A stretch of 64,000 bases of DNA from Youhaiella tibetensis (GCF_008000755.1 NZ_CP041690.1:4366001-4430000), one strand, 5' to 3'; counted from the first letter of the stretch, positions 46,566 through 55,608 are shown. The notes: generated by a model from the sequence alone, not told the origin. Numbers and translations: made by a program.

Positions 46566-48701
46566 ATGTTCTTCAATACCCACAAAGTGGAACTCAACTG
46601 GGGTGGTCAGCCGCTGACGCTCGAGACGGGCAAGGTTGCCCGCCAGGCCGATGGCGCGGTGGTCGCAACCCTGGGTGAGACCGTGGTGCTGGCCACCGTC
46701 GTGTCGGCCAAGTCGGCCAAGCCGGGCCAGGACTTCTTCCCGCTGACGGTCAACTACCAGGAAAAATACTTCGCCGCCGGCAAGATCCCGGGTGGCTATT
46801 TCAAGCGCGAAGGTCGCCCGACCGAAGCCGAGACGCTGACCTCGCGCCTCATCGACCGTCCGATCCGCCCGCTCTTCCCCGATGGCTACAAGAACGAGAC
46901 CCAGGTCATCGTCACCGTTCTCCAGCATGACATGGAGAACGCACCGGACGTGCTGGCCATGGTCGCCGCCTCGGCCGCCCTCACCATTTCCGGCGTGCCC
47001 TTCATGGGCCCGATCGGCGCCGCCCGCGTCGGCTATATCGATGGCGAGTACGTGCTCAACACCCCCATCGACAAGCGCGTCGATTCCAAGCTCGACCTCG
47101 TCATGGCCGGCACTGCCGACGCCGTGCTGATGGTTGAATCGGAAGCCCAGGAACTCTCCGAAGAGGTGATGCTCGGCGCCGTCATGTTCGGCCATGAAGC
47201 GTCCCGCAAGGTCATCGAAGCCATCATCAAGCTGGCCGAGCAGGCTGCCAAGGATCCGCGCGACTTCGTGGCTCCCGATTACTCGGCGCTCGAAAAGGAC
47301 GTCCTCGCCGTTGCCGAGTCCGACCTGCGTGCCGCCTACCAGATCACCAAGAAGGAAGATCGCTACGCCGCGGTCGACGCCGCCAAGGCCAAGGTCAAGG
47401 AACACTTTGCCCAGGCCATCGAGGACGGCACCGTTTCGGCCGAGGCTCTCGGCGAGGTCATCCACAACCTCCAGGCCAAGATCGTCCGCTGGAACATCCT
47501 GGATACCGGCAAGCGCATCGACGGTCGTGACCTCGTCACCGTCCGCCCGATCGTGGCCGAAGTCGGCATCCTGCCGCGCACGCACGGCTCGGCCCTCTTC
47601 ACCCGTGGTGAAACCCAGGCCCTGGTCGTTGCGACCCTGGGCACGGGCGATGACGAGCAGTTCGTGGACAGCCTCGAAGGCACCGACAAGGTGAACTTCA
47701 TGCTGCACTACAACTTCCCGCCCTATTCGGTCGGCGAGACCGGCCGCATGGGTTCGCCCGGCCGCCGCGAAATCGGCCACGGCAAGCTTGCCTGGCGCGC
47801 GATCAACCCGATCCGCCCGAAGGCCGAAGAGTTCCCGTACACGATCCGCGTTGTCTCCGAGATCACCGAGTCCAACGGCTCCTCTTCGATGGCCACCGTC
47901 TGCGGCACCTCGCTGGCGCTGATGGATGCGGGCGTTCCCATGAAGAAGCCGGTCGCCGGTATCGCCATGGGGCTCATCCTCGAGGGCGAGCGCTATGCAG
48001 TGCTCTCGGACATCCTGGGTGACGAAGATCACCTGGGCGACATGGACTTCAAGGTTGCCGGGACCGCCGACGGCGTCACCTCGCTCCAGATGGACATCAA
48101 GATCGCCGGCATCACCGAGGAGATCATGAAGGTCGCCCTCGGTCAGGCCAAGGGCGGTCGCGAGCACATCCTGGGCGAGATGGCCAAGGCCATCACCTCC
48201 AGCCGCGACAGCGTGGGCGAATTCGCCCCGCGCATCGAGTCGATCACCATCCCGACCGACAAGATCCGTGAAGTCATCGGTTCGGGCGGCAAGGTCATCC
48301 GCGAGATCGTCGAGAAGACCGGCGCCAAGGTCGACATCAACGACGACGGCACCGTCAAGGTCTCGTCCTCGGACGGCAAGGCGATCGACGCGGCGATCAA
48401 GTGGATCCGCTCGATCACCGACGAGCCCGAAGTCGGCCACATCTACCAGGGCACCGTGGTCAAGACCGCCGATTTCGGCGCGTTCGTGAACTTCTTCGGC
48501 GCCAAGGACGGCCTCGTGCACATCTCCCAGCTTGCCGACCAGCGCGTTGCCAAGACCACCGACGTGGTCAAGGAAGGCGACAAGGTCTGGGTCAAGCTCC
48601 TCGGCTTTGACGAGCGCGGCAAGGTTCGCCTTTCCATGAAGGTCGTCGACCAGGCGACCGGCAAGGAAATCGCCAAGGAAGAGACCCCGGCCGCCGAATA
48701 A
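46566..48701 (+). CDS. pnp: Polyribonucleotide nucleotidyltransferase (PNPase)
   Basis: 711 residues. Two RNase PH domains ('[29 protein letters not shown]', quoted in part, and '[16 protein letters not shown]', '[19 protein letters not shown]'). A KH domain ('[15 protein letters not shown]') and an S1 domain ('[26 protein letters not shown]') follow. 3'-5' phosphorolytic RNase of the degradosome. The ATG at 46566 follows AAGGAAAGAC. The C-terminus is short and acidic. Confidence 0.96.
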   Translation: MFFNTHKVELNWGGQPLTLETGKVARQADGAVVATLGETVVLATVVSAKSAKPGQDFFPLTVNYQEKYFAAGKIPGGYFKREGRPTEAETLTSRLIDRPIRPLFPDGYKNETQVIVTVLQHDMENAPDVLAMVAASAALTISGVPFMGPIGAARVGYIDGEYVLNTPIDKRVDSKLDLVMAGTADAVLMVESEAQELSEEVMLGAVMFGHEASRKVIEAIIKLAEQAAKDPRDFVAPDYSALEKDVLAVAESDLRAAYQITKKEDRYAAVDAAKAKVKEHFAQAIEDGTVSAEALGEVIHNLQAKIVRWNILDTGKRIDGRDLVTVRPIVAEVGILPRTHGSALFTRGETQALVVATLGTGDDEQFVDSLEGTDKVNFMLHYNFPPYSVGETGRMGSPGRREIGHGKLAWRAINPIRPKAEEFPYTIRVVSEITESNGSSSMATVCGTSLALMDAGVPMKKPVAGIAMGLILEGERYAVLSDILGDEDHLGDMDFKVAGTADGVTSLQMDIKIAGITEEIMKVALGQAKGGREHILGEMAKAITSSRDSVGEFAPRIESITIPTDKIREVIGSGGKVIREIVEKTGAKVDINDDGTVKVSSSDGKAIDAAIKWIRSITDEPEVGHIYQGTVVKTADFGAFVNFFGAKDGLVHISQLADQRVAKTTDVVKEGDKVWVKLLGFDERGKVRLSMKVVDQATGKEIAKEETPAAE

Positions 48702-48723
48702 GGCTGAGCCAGTCAACAAGATG

Positions 48724-48754
48724 GGGCCCGGATCGGCAGCGATCCGGGCCCTTT
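48724..48754 (+). terminator. pnp terminator
   Basis: 12-bp perfect stem (48724-48735 with 48740-48751) followed by TTTGCTTTG, 23 nt past the pnp stop. Confidence 0.8.
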
Positions 48755-48765
48755 GCTTTGTCCGC

Positions 48766-48808
48766 TTGACTCTTCGCCATGCCGGACGATACTTAAGTGC
48801 ATGCTTAA
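48766..48808 (+). promoter_or_regulatory. arsR promoter/operator module (copy 1)
   Basis: TTGACT (48766-48771), 16 nt, GATACT (48788-48793). The dyad TTAAG-TGCATG-CTTAA (48793-48808) begins at the last -10 base and includes the ATG at 48801. A GACTC (GANTC) site overlaps the -35. The start site would be at about the ATG. Confidence 0.7.
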
Positions 48809-49148
48809 CCAAGATCCATCCCTCGACCTCATGTTCCAGGCGCTCGCCGATCCGACCCGGCGCAGCATGGTCGAGCGGCTGAGCCGCGGCCCGGCCTCGG
48901 TGAGCGAACTGGCCAAGCCGCTGCCGATCTCGCTGCCCGCCGTCGTCCAGCACCTCCAGGTGCTCGAGCAGAGCGGGTTGGTCAGAAGCGAAAAGGTCGG
49001 GCGCGTGCGCACCTGCACCCTCGATTCAGGCGCACTGAGCCTCGCCGAGCAATGGATCAACGACCGGCGCACGCAATGGGTGCGACGCCTCGACCGGCTG
49101 GGCGATTTCCTTGCCGCCAATCCCGAAGATGACGGAGAGCGATCATGA
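48801..49148 (+). CDS. ArsR-family transcriptional regulator
   Basis: 115 residues. 'LDLMFQALADPTRRSMVERL' and helix-turn-helix 'ISLPAVVQHLQVLEQSGLV', close in sequence to the ArsR at 40987. No metal-binding cysteines. The ATG lies within the operator dyad and no SD is present; promoter spacing predicts a leaderless mRNA. The stop overlaps the next gene as ATGA. Probable repressor of the SRPBCC cluster. Confidence 0.9.
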   Translation: MLNQDPSLDLMFQALADPTRRSMVERLSRGPASVSELAKPLPISLPAVVQHLQVLEQSGLVRSEKVGRVRTCTLDSGALSLAEQWINDRRTQWVRRLDRLGDFLAANPEDDGERS

Positions 49149-49618
49149 CGACCCGTTCGGTCACCCACGCGACCTTCACCCTGCGCCGCACCTATCCGGT
49201 TCCCGCCCGCCGCGTCTTTGCCGCCTTCGCCGATCCAAAGCGCAAGGCCGCCTGGTTCAACGGGCCGGAGGAATGGGGCCCGGACGAGCACAGCTTCGAT
49301 TTCCGCGTCGGAGGCCGCGAGACGAGCCGGGGCGGCCCGCCGGGCGGGGTGGTCCACACCTTCAACGCCATCTACCACGACATCGTCGAGAACGAGCGCA
49401 TCATCTACAGCTACGACATGCACTTGGACGATACGCGCATCTCGGTCTCCGTCGCAACGCTCGAGCTGCGCCCCAAGGATGGCGGCACCGAACTCGTCCT
49501 CACCGAGCAGGGCGCGTTCCTCGATGGCTTCGATGACGCCGGCGGCCGCGAACAGGGTACCCGCGATCTTCTCGACACGCTGGGCGATTTCCTAGCCCGC
49601 GAAGCCGCCGACGCCTGA
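49145..49618 (+). CDS. SRPBCC (AHSA1-type) domain protein, paralogue 1
   Basis: 157 residues. Starts with the typical 'RRTYPVPARRVFAAFADPKRKAAWFNGP', and has 'FDFRVGGRE', 'IYHDIVENERIIYSYDM' and 'TELVLTEQGAFLDG'. The hydrophobic cavity fold suggests ligand binding; no enzyme activity is known for this branch. Coupled to arsR by a 4-nt overlap. The central 'DIVENERIIY' is shared with paralogue 3, so the genes arose by tandem duplication. Confidence 0.9.
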   Translation: MTTRSVTHATFTLRRTYPVPARRVFAAFADPKRKAAWFNGPEEWGPDEHSFDFRVGGRETSRGGPPGGVVHTFNAIYHDIVENERIIYSYDMHLDDTRISVSVATLELRPKDGGTELVLTEQGAFLDGFDDAGGREQGTRDLLDTLGDFLAREAADA

Positions 49619-49636
49619 ACCGGGGTGGGGACGGCC

Positions 49637-50125
49637 ATGCTCCCCACTCTGCCCCATCACGCCCCTGACCGGCCGCGACCGTCCCTCACCCGGTCGAGCT
49701 TCCTCCTCGAACGCGACTTCCCGGCCCCCGCCGCAATAGTCTTCGCCGCCTGGTCCTCCCCCGCATGCAAGGCTCGCTGGTTCTCGATCGAGAGCCAGCA
49801 TCGCTGCCTCGATTTCCGCGTCGGCGGGCGTGAGTTCCTCTATGGCCGCTCCTCGTGCGGACGGCGCTTCACCTACGAGGCCGTCTATCGCGAGATCGTG
49901 CCCGACACGCGCATCGTCTTCAGTTACGACATCCGCATAGAAGGCCGCCACGGCTCCTCTTCCCTCGCCAGTCTTGAGATCTCCCCTCGTGGCGAGGCTT
50001 GCGCCATCCGCTATTGCGAGCAAGGCATCTTTCTCGATGGCCTCGACAGTCCGCGCGGCCGCTTCAATGGTGCCACGCTGCGCCTCGCCCGTCTCGATGG
50101 CCTGTTCCGCGAGAAAATCACTTAA
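49637..50125 (+). CDS. SRPBCC (AHSA1-type) domain protein, paralogue 2 (divergent)
   Basis: 162 residues. 'LLERDFPAPAAIVFAAWSSPACKARWF', 'LDFRVGGREF', 'YREIVPDTRIVFSYDI' and 'IRYCEQGIFLDG' align with its two neighbours, but it is more diverged and contains extra cysteines. The ATG 49637 is 18 nt after paralogue 1; a GTG at 49625 is possible. The third and last copies of the dyad begin at its stop codon. Confidence 0.85.
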   Translation: MLPTLPHHAPDRPRPSLTRSSFLLERDFPAPAAIVFAAWSSPACKARWFSIESQHRCLDFRVGGREFLYGRSSCGRRFTYEAVYREIVPDTRIVFSYDIRIEGRHGSSSLASLEISPRGEACAIRYCEQGIFLDGLDSPRGRFNGATLRLARLDGLFREKIT

Positions 50126-50137
50126 GCACAAACTTAA
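50122..50137. promoter_or_regulatory. TTAAG-N6-CTTAA operator (copy 2)
   Basis: Perfect dyad TTAAG-CACAAA-CTTAA overlapping the stop codon of SRPBCC paralogue 2 and 4 nt before the -35 of the next promoter. Its centre is 46 bp from the centre of the next dyad (50168-50183). Confidence 0.7.
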
Positions 50138-50140
50138 GCA

Positions 50141-50183
50141 TTGACTCTTTCCGCTTCGCGTAGATACTTAAGTTATCGCTTAA
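50141..50183 (+). promoter_or_regulatory. Second promoter/operator module (copy 3 of the dyad)
   Basis: TTGACT (50141-50146), 16 nt, GATACT (50163-50168), then TTAAG-TTATCG-CTTAA (50168-50183). Spacing and most flanking bases equal those of the arsR promoter at 48766. It drives SRPBCC paralogue 3 and probably the hydrolase-exporter genes. Confidence 0.72.
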
Positions 50184-50199
50184 CAATGAGGACGGCCAA

Positions 50200-50655
50200 A
50201 TGACCGAACGCTCCATCGCCTACGGCACTTTCGTGATCGAACGCACCCTGCCGGTGCCGCCCGCACGGGTCTTCGCGGCCTGGGCCGACGTCCAGCAGAA
50301 GACCAAGTGGTTCGGCGCGCCGGGGGGCGACAACATGCCCAAACAATTCGAGTTCCGGGTTGGCGGGCGCGAGTTCAGCGAAGGCCAGGTGGGCGATACC
50401 ACCTTCACCTTCGACGTCCTCTATCAGGACATCGTCGAGAACGAGCGCATCATCTATACCTACGACATGACCATGAACGGAGCCCGCATTTCGGTCTCGC
50501 TCGCTTCGGTCGAACTGCGGGCCCAAGGCAACGGCACGCGCCTCCTGGTCACCGAACACGGCGCCTATCTCGACGGCCTCGACAACAACGAGCAGCGCAA
50601 GGAGGGGACCATCGCCCTCATCGGCCAGCTCGAAGATTTCCTCAAGTCGGCCTGA
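50200..50655 (+). CDS. SRPBCC (AHSA1-type) domain protein, paralogue 3
   Basis: 151 residues. 'ERTLPVPPARVFAAWADVQQKTKWFGAP', 'FEFRVGGREF', 'YQDIVENERIIYTYDM' and 'RLLVTEHGAYLDG' show it is the closest relative of paralogue 1. It has its own promoter/operator module and an SD (GAGGA). Eleven bases after its stop the hydrolase gene begins. Confidence 0.92.
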   Translation: MTERSIAYGTFVIERTLPVPPARVFAAWADVQQKTKWFGAPGGDNMPKQFEFRVGGREFSEGQVGDTTFTFDVLYQDIVENERIIYTYDMTMNGARISVSLASVELRAQGNGTRLLVTEHGAYLDGLDNNEQRKEGTIALIGQLEDFLKSA

Positions 50656-50666
50656 GGAGCGCGCCG

Positions 50667-51473
50667 ATGCCGACCATTACCTCCAAAGACGGCACAAGGA
50701 TCGCCTATCAACGCGAGGGCAGTGGTCCGGCCCTGATCCATGTGGCCGGTGCCATCCAGCACCGCGCCATTGATCCGACCCTGGCCCAGCTCTCGGCGCT
50801 CCTTGCCGATAGCTTCACGGTCATCCTCTATGATCGTCGCGGCCGTGGAGAAAGCGCCGATGCCCCGCGATATGCGGTCGAGCGCGAACTCGAGGATATC
50901 GCAGCCCTCATCGACGTTGTCGGCGGCAGGGCCGCGCTTCTCGGCTATTCCTCCGGCGCGGTGCTCGCTGCCGAGGCGGCGCTGGCCGGCCTGCCGGTCG
51001 AAAGCCTGATGCTCTACGAGCCACCCTTCGCCCTGCCGCCCGCCCGCCAGCCCATGCCTGCCGACTACCTGCCAAAGCTCGATGGCTACATCGCCCGTGG
51101 CGATCGCGACGGCGCGGCGCGCCACTTCTTCATCGCCGGCGCGGGCGTTCCGCCCGATATGGTCGAGGGCATGGCCGCCAGTCCCTTCTGGTCGGTGGTC
51201 ACCGCCATCGCCCCCACCTTGGCCTACGATACCCGCATCCTGGAGCGCGCCTACGCCGACGGCGCCCTTGCGCAGCGTTGGGCGGGCATCACGACACCCA
51301 CCCTCGTGCTCGATGGCGAAGCGACCCCTACCGAGCTGCCCTATATCCGCCACGCCGTCGAAACAGTCGCCGCAGCCATCCCCAATGCCCGGCGCCGCAC
51401 CCTGCCGGGTCAGGGCCACGGTCCTGCCGCCGAGGCCATAGCCCCGGCCCTGCGCGAGTTCCTGGGCGCCTGA
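50667..51473 (+). CDS. Alpha/beta hydrolase
   Basis: 268 residues. The nucleophile elbow is 'LLGYSSGAVLA' (G-Y-S-S-G), the oxyanion region 'HVAGAIQHRAID' is atypical, the acid is likely in 'LVLDGEATPTE' and the His in 'GQGHGPAAEA'. 'TVILYDRRGRGESAD' is the usual strand 4 motif. Cytosolic; substrate not inferable. GAGGAG precedes the ATG. Between the SRPBCC genes and the exporter, a role in ester or xenobiotic metabolism is a guess. Confidence 0.88.
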   Translation: MPTITSKDGTRIAYQREGSGPALIHVAGAIQHRAIDPTLAQLSALLADSFTVILYDRRGRGESADAPRYAVERELEDIAALIDVVGGRAALLGYSSGAVLAAEAALAGLPVESLMLYEPPFALPPARQPMPADYLPKLDGYIARGDRDGAARHFFIAGAGVPPDMVEGMAASPFWSVVTAIAPTLAYDTRILERAYADGALAQRWAGITTPTLVLDGEATPTELPYIRHAVETVAAAIPNARRRTLPGQGHGPAAEAIAPALREFLGA

Positions 51474-51585
51474 AGGAGTCCAGGGCGGCTCATCCGCTTT
51501 TTTGTCACCGTCTGTCGATTTCTCCAGCCCTCCTTCGTCGCGAAGGCGGAACGAGGATGCTTTTTGCCAATCGAGGAGAACGCCA

Positions 51586-51813
51586 ATGACCGTCGCAATC
51601 CCCCGTCTCGCCGATCAACCCGCCTTCGCCCTGGGCCGCGCACTCGGCCTCGGCCTTGCCGCCTGGCGGCACAGGCGGGCCCGGCGGCTGGCTTTCGCCA
51701 GCCTTCTCGACATGAACCCGCACCGGCTCGCCGACCTGGGCCTTTCCGCCGACGCCATCGAGGCCGCCCTGGCGGCCCGTCGCAACCCTCACTCCAAGGA
51801 AATCCGCAAATGA
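51586..51813 (+). CDS. DUF1127 domain protein
   Basis: 75 residues. The C-terminal half is the Arg-rich DUF1127 segment ('AWRHRRARRLAFASLLDMNPHRLADLGLS'). Small DUF1127 proteins of alphaproteobacteria have been tied to stress and to RNA turnover; the role here is unknown. GAGGAGAAC precedes the ATG. Its stop overlaps the exporter ATG as ATGA, so the two are translationally coupled. Confidence 0.88.
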   Translation: MTVAIPRLADQPAFALGRALGLGLAAWRHRRARRLAFASLLDMNPHRLADLGLSADAIEAALAARRNPHSKEIRK

Positions 51814-53390
51814 TCGCCGCCTCAACCAGCACCGGGCCCGCCCGTGCCGCCGCCCGGGAATGGACGGGCCTGGCCGTCCTCGCTCTTCCCAGCCTTCTGG
51901 TCTCCATCGACGTTTCGGTCATGGTCCTCGCGCTCCCTCACATGAGCGCCGCGCTCGGTGCCGACAGCGCCCAGCAGCTCTGGATCATGGACATCTACAG
52001 CTTCATGCTCGCCGGCTTCATGATCACCATGGGCACGCTCGGCGATCGCATCGGCCGGCGCAGGCTGCTGATGTTCGGGGGCGCCGGCTTCGGCCTGGCT
52101 TCGATCCTCGCTGCCTTCGCCCCCAGCGCTGGCACGCTCATCGCTGCCCGCGCCGTTCTGGGTCTCGCCGGCGCCACCATGTCGCCCTCGATCCTCGCGC
52201 TCATCACCAACATGTTCCGCGATCCCGCCCAGCGCGGCTTTGCCATTTCCATCTGGATGGTGTGCTTCATGGCCGGCATGACCGTTGGTCCCCTGGTGGG
52301 CGGCTTCATGCTCGAGCACTTCTGGTGGGGCTCGGTCTTCCTGCTCGGCGTGCCGGTCATGGTGCTGCTGCTGGTCGCCGCTCCTTTCCTCCTGCCCGAA
52401 TACCGTGATCCGGCCGGCGGACGACTCGATCTCCTCAGTGTGGTGCTGTCGCTGCTCTCCATCCTGCCCGTGGTCTATGGGCTCAAGGAAATGGCGCGCC
52501 TCGGCATCGAACCGGTCTCGCTCGGCGCTATCGCGGTGGGGCTGGGCTTTTCTTTGGCCTTCATCGCGCGCCAGCGCCGGCTAGCCGATCCGCTCTTCGA
52601 TCTCGGCCTCTTCTCCAATCGCGCTTTTACCACGGCCGTGGGCGGCATGTTCGGCATCACCTCCACCGGCGCCATCATGCTCTATACCAGCCAGTACTTT
52701 CAGCTCGTCCTCGGCCTCTCCCCGCTCCATGCCGGCCTCTGGGGCCTGCCCGGTGTTCTCGCCATGACCGTGATGCTCATGGTGTCCCCGATCCTGGCGC
52801 AGCGCGTCCGTCCCGCTCCGCTGATCGCGACGAGCCTCGTCGTGGGCGCCCTGGGTGCCTTCCTCATCACCCGCGCCGATCTGGCGTCGGGTGTCTGGCC
52901 TGTGGTCGTCGGCTTCATGCTCTTCAACGGTGGCTGCGCTCCGATGGTGACGTTGGCCAACGGCATCGTCATGAGCTCGGTCCGTCCGGAAAAGGCCGGG
53001 TCGGCAGCGGGCCTTTCCGAGACCTGCGCCGAATTCGGTTTCGCCCTCGGCATCGCCATTCTGGGCAGCATCGGCACCGCCATCTATCGCAGCCAGATCG
53101 CCGCGACCGCCCCTGCCGGGCTGCCGCACGACCTTGCCGCAGCGATAGAAGACACCTTCGCCAACGCCTCGGTCGCGGCGAGCCAGCTCCCCGCCGATCT
53201 CGGCAACGCCCTCATGGGAGCGGCCAGCGCTGCCTTCGTCAGCGGCATGCATGTGGTGGCCACGATTTGCGCCATCACCCTCCTCGCCGTCGCCATGCTC
53301 GTCATGATGCGGTTGCGCCACCTGCCGCCCATCGGCGCCACGGCATCAGAGCCTGCCGGAGAAGGCAGCGCCGAGACGATCGCCGTCTGA
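51810..53390 (+). CDS. MFS exporter, DHA2 (EmrB/QacA/SmvA-like) family
   Basis: 526 residues, about 14 membrane helices. 'SIDVSVMVLALPHMSAALG' is the DHA2 first-helix pattern and 'GTLGDRIGRRRLLMFGG' the loop 2-3 motif A; 'AGFGLASILAAFAPSAGTLIAAR' continues the second block. Drug/proton antiport of organic cations or biocides is the family's usual activity; the specific substrate is unknown. The last gene of the ArsR cluster; convergent with the 2-hydroxyacid dehydrogenase gene. Confidence 0.92.
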   Translation: MIAASTSTGPARAAAREWTGLAVLALPSLLVSIDVSVMVLALPHMSAALGADSAQQLWIMDIYSFMLAGFMITMGTLGDRIGRRRLLMFGGAGFGLASILAAFAPSAGTLIAARAVLGLAGATMSPSILALITNMFRDPAQRGFAISIWMVCFMAGMTVGPLVGGFMLEHFWWGSVFLLGVPVMVLLLVAAPFLLPEYRDPAGGRLDLLSVVLSLLSILPVVYGLKEMARLGIEPVSLGAIAVGLGFSLAFIARQRRLADPLFDLGLFSNRAFTTAVGGMFGITSTGAIMLYTSQYFQLVLGLSPLHAGLWGLPGVLAMTVMLMVSPILAQRVRPAPLIATSLVVGALGAFLITRADLASGVWPVVVGFMLFNGGCAPMVTLANGIVMSSVRPEKAGSAAGLSETCAEFGFALGIAILGSIGTAIYRSQIAATAPAGLPHDLAAAIEDTFANASVAASQLPADLGNALMGAASAAFVSGMHVVATICAITLLAVAMLVMMRLRHLPPIGATASEPAGEGSAETIAV

Positions 53391-53411
53391 GTAGTTAGTG
53401 GTGGCGCGGGC

Positions 53412-54434
53412 TTAGCCTCGCGCCATGCGCGCCTGGCCGTGCGCCTCGGGCAGGACCCGATGAGGCGGCTGGTGTCCGTCGATAAAGGCCCGGATGTTGA
53501 CGATGACCGTTTCGCCCATCTCCACCCGCGCCTCGAGGGTCGCCGACGCCATATGGGCGGTCAGCACCACCTTGTTGGCCTCGGCCAGGGCCAGCAGGCG
53601 TGGATTGATACCCGAGCGGTATTCGAAGACGTCGAGTGCGGCCCCGCTCAGGTGCCCGTTCTCGATCTCGGCGACCAGTGCCTCCTCGTCGAGCAGTTCG
53701 GGCCGCGAGACATTGACCACCATCGCGTCCTGCTTCATGCGCGCCAGGCGCTCCGCGCCCAGGATCTGGTAGGTATCGCGGGTATAGGGGGTATGGAGCG
53801 AGACGATATCGACTTCGCTCACCATGGCGTCGAGGTCAGGCCAATAGGTGGCGCCGAGCCGCTCCTCTATCGCCGGGGGGCGGCGGTTGCGGGAGAAATA
53901 ATGGATGTTGAGGCCGAAGGCGCGCGCGCGCTGCGCCACCGCCGTGCCGATGCGCCCCATGCCCACGATGCCCAGTGCCTTGCCGCGCAGCCGGCGCCCC
54001 AGCATCCAGGTGGGCGACCAGCCCTCCCAGCCACGGTCGCGAATGAGCAACTGCGTGCCCTCGACCAGCCGGCGCGGCAGCGCCAGCATGAGCACCATGG
54101 CCATGTCGGCCGTATCCTCGGTGAGGACGCTGGGCGTATTGGTGACGGTGAGCCCGGCCGCGTAGGCGGCCTCTATATCGATGTTGTCGACCCCGTTGCC
54201 GAACTGAGCTACCAGCCGCAGCGACTTCGGCACGCGCGCGAAAAAATCGGCGTCGAGCCGGTCGGTAATGGAAGAGACCAGCACTTCGGTGTCCGCCAGC
54301 GCGGCGATCACCTCGTCCTGGCTGAGCGGATTGTCGGCCAGGTTGAATCGGGTATCGAACAGGGTCTCCATCCGCGCTTCGACCGAAGCGGGGAGGCGAC
54401 GGGTAACCAAGACCTTGGGTTTGTGCGCGGTCAT
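53412..54434 (-). CDS. D-isomer-specific 2-hydroxyacid dehydrogenase (glyoxylate/hydroxypyruvate reductase-like)
   Basis: 340 residues. The NAD-binding loop is 'LGIVGMGRIGTAVAQRA'. The catalytic Arg is in 'VVNVSRPELLDEEAL', Glu in 'GAALDVFEYRSG' and His in 'LTAHMASATLEAR'. Reduces glyoxylate or hydroxypyruvate with NAD(P)H in related proteins. It is convergent with the exporter gene and lies near the SH3/irr/fabA genes as in many Rhizobiales. Confidence 0.92.
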   Translation of the reverse strand: MTAHKPKVLVTRRLPASVEARMETLFDTRFNLADNPLSQDEVIAALADTEVLVSSITDRLDADFFARVPKSLRLVAQFGNGVDNIDIEAAYAAGLTVTNTPSVLTEDTADMAMVLMLALPRRLVEGTQLLIRDRGWEGWSPTWMLGRRLRGKALGIVGMGRIGTAVAQRARAFGLNIHYFSRNRRPPAIEERLGATYWPDLDAMVSEVDIVSLHTPYTRDTYQILGAERLARMKQDAMVVNVSRPELLDEEALVAEIENGHLSGAALDVFEYRSGINPRLLALAEANKVVLTAHMASATLEARVEMGETVIVNIRAFIDGHQPPHRVLPEAHGQARMARG

Positions 54435-54579
54435 TGCGCCGATACGGCTGCGGCCCGGGCGGGGGCGAACGGGCTTGTTTCAGGGTTGGCGGTGTGGTTC
54501 GAGTTCATTTCGCGCCCCTTTCAGCGACCATTAAGGTCTTTTGACTAGTGATAGGGAAATTCCAGAAGTCTGCAAAGTC

Positions 54580-55158
54580 ATGTTTCACGCGCCCGGCGGG
54601 TCCAAGAGCCTTCCCTTTCTATCGGCCCTCGCCAAAGCCCTCTTCGTCGTGCTGATTCTGGTGCTGCCGCCAGCGGCAGCGCTTGGGCAATCGACCAGCA
54701 ATCCCAGCGGATTGCCGCTGCCGCGCTTCGTGACCACCCGCTCCACGCCCATCAATGTCCGCGTCGGCCCGGGCACGAAATACGACGTCGCCTGGGTCTA
54801 TGTGAAAGCCGGCCTGCCGGTGGAAATCGTTCAGGAATTCGATACCTGGCGCAAGATTCGCGACCTCGACGGTTCGGAAGGCTGGGTGCACCAGAACCTG
54901 CTCTCGGGCGGCCGGGCTGGCTATGTCGCGCCCTGGTCGAGCGGCCAGCAGGTACCCCTGCGCGCCAAGGCCGCCGAGGAGGCGGGCGTGCGCGCCTATC
55001 TCACCTCGGGCTTTCGCGTCGAGATCTCCCGCTGTGACGGTACCTGGTGCGAAGTGTCGGCCACCGACCACCCGGCCAACGGGCGGCCCACGACCTATAC
55101 GGGCTTCCTGCCCCAGACCGATCTCTGGGGAGTCTATCAGGGTGAAAAGTTCGATTGA
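54580..55158 (+). CDS. Secreted SH3-domain protein
   Basis: 192 residues. Signal peptide (ALAKALFVVLILVLPPAAALG) then two bacterial SH3 (SH3_4-type) repeats: 'INVRVGPGTKYDVAWVYVKAG' to 'GSEGWVHQNLLSG', and 'VPLRAKAAEEAGVRAYLTSG' with 'TWCEVSATD'. Periplasmic cell-wall or protein binding is likely. The ATG at 54580 is chosen; a TTG at 54541 would add 13 residues. Conserved upstream neighbour of irr-fabA in the order. Convergent with irr, 3 nt apart. Confidence 0.88.
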   Translation: MFHAPGGSKSLPFLSALAKALFVVLILVLPPAAALGQSTSNPSGLPLPRFVTTRSTPINVRVGPGTKYDVAWVYVKAGLPVEIVQEFDTWRKIRDLDGSEGWVHQNLLSGGRAGYVAPWSSGQQVPLRAKAAEEAGVRAYLTSGFRVEISRCDGTWCEVSATDHPANGRPTTYTGFLPQTDLWGVYQGEKFD

Positions 55159-55161
55159 GGC

Positions 55162-55608
55162 CTAGAGCGCCTGCTTCTTGACACGGACGACGACGTCCAC
55201 ATGCGTCACCACCATCCCGTCCGGCGGCTCGGGCAGCCCCTGAATCTGGATGGATGCGGAGGGGATGTCGACCACGCGCTGCTCATCTTCGATATAGAAG
55301 TGGTGATGGTCGGACGTATCCGTGTCGAAATAGGAGCGCGACGCGTCCACCGCCACTTCGCGCAGCAGCCCGGCTTCCTGGAACTGGTGGAGCGTGTTGT
55401 AGATGGTGGCGAGCGAAACGTTGACGCGCGCATTGCTGGCTTCGGCGTGAAGCTGCTCGGCGCTCACGTGGCGGTGCGAACCAGCGAAAAGCAATTCGGC
55501 CAGGGCCACGCGCTGCCGCGTCGGACGCAGCCCCGCCATGCGCAGAACCGCAGTCAGGCACGGTCGCCGCGAGGGGATGGTTCGATGGGGCGATGTACGG
55601 TCGTGCAT
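55162..55608 (-). CDS. irr: Iron response regulator Irr (Fur superfamily)
   Basis: 148 residues. The winged helix is '[16 protein letters not shown]' with recognition region '[23 protein letters not shown]'. The haem-binding His cluster '[10 protein letters not shown]' (HHH at about 101-103) is diagnostic for Irr over Fur. The Cys-Pro haem motif of Bradyrhizobium Irr is not conserved (R-P-C-L here). Represses haem and iron-using genes when iron is low. ATG 55608 with AGGA before it. Divergent from fabA. Confidence 0.93.
   Translation of the reverse strand: MHDRTSPHRTIPSRRPCLTAVLRMAGLRPTRQRVALAELLFAGSHRHVSAEQLHAEASNARVNVSLATIYNTLHQFQEAGLLREVAVDASRSYFDTDTSDHHHFYIEDEQRVVDIPSASIQIQGLPEPPDGMVVTHVDVVVRVKKQAL

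Noticed and set aside
41327-50147. GANTC sites at the ArsR promoters as evidence of CcrM control
   Set aside because: GACTC or GAGTC adjoins all three ArsR-type promoters, but GANTC also occurs in many genes here (e.g. GAATC in pnp). Without density statistics it is only noted.
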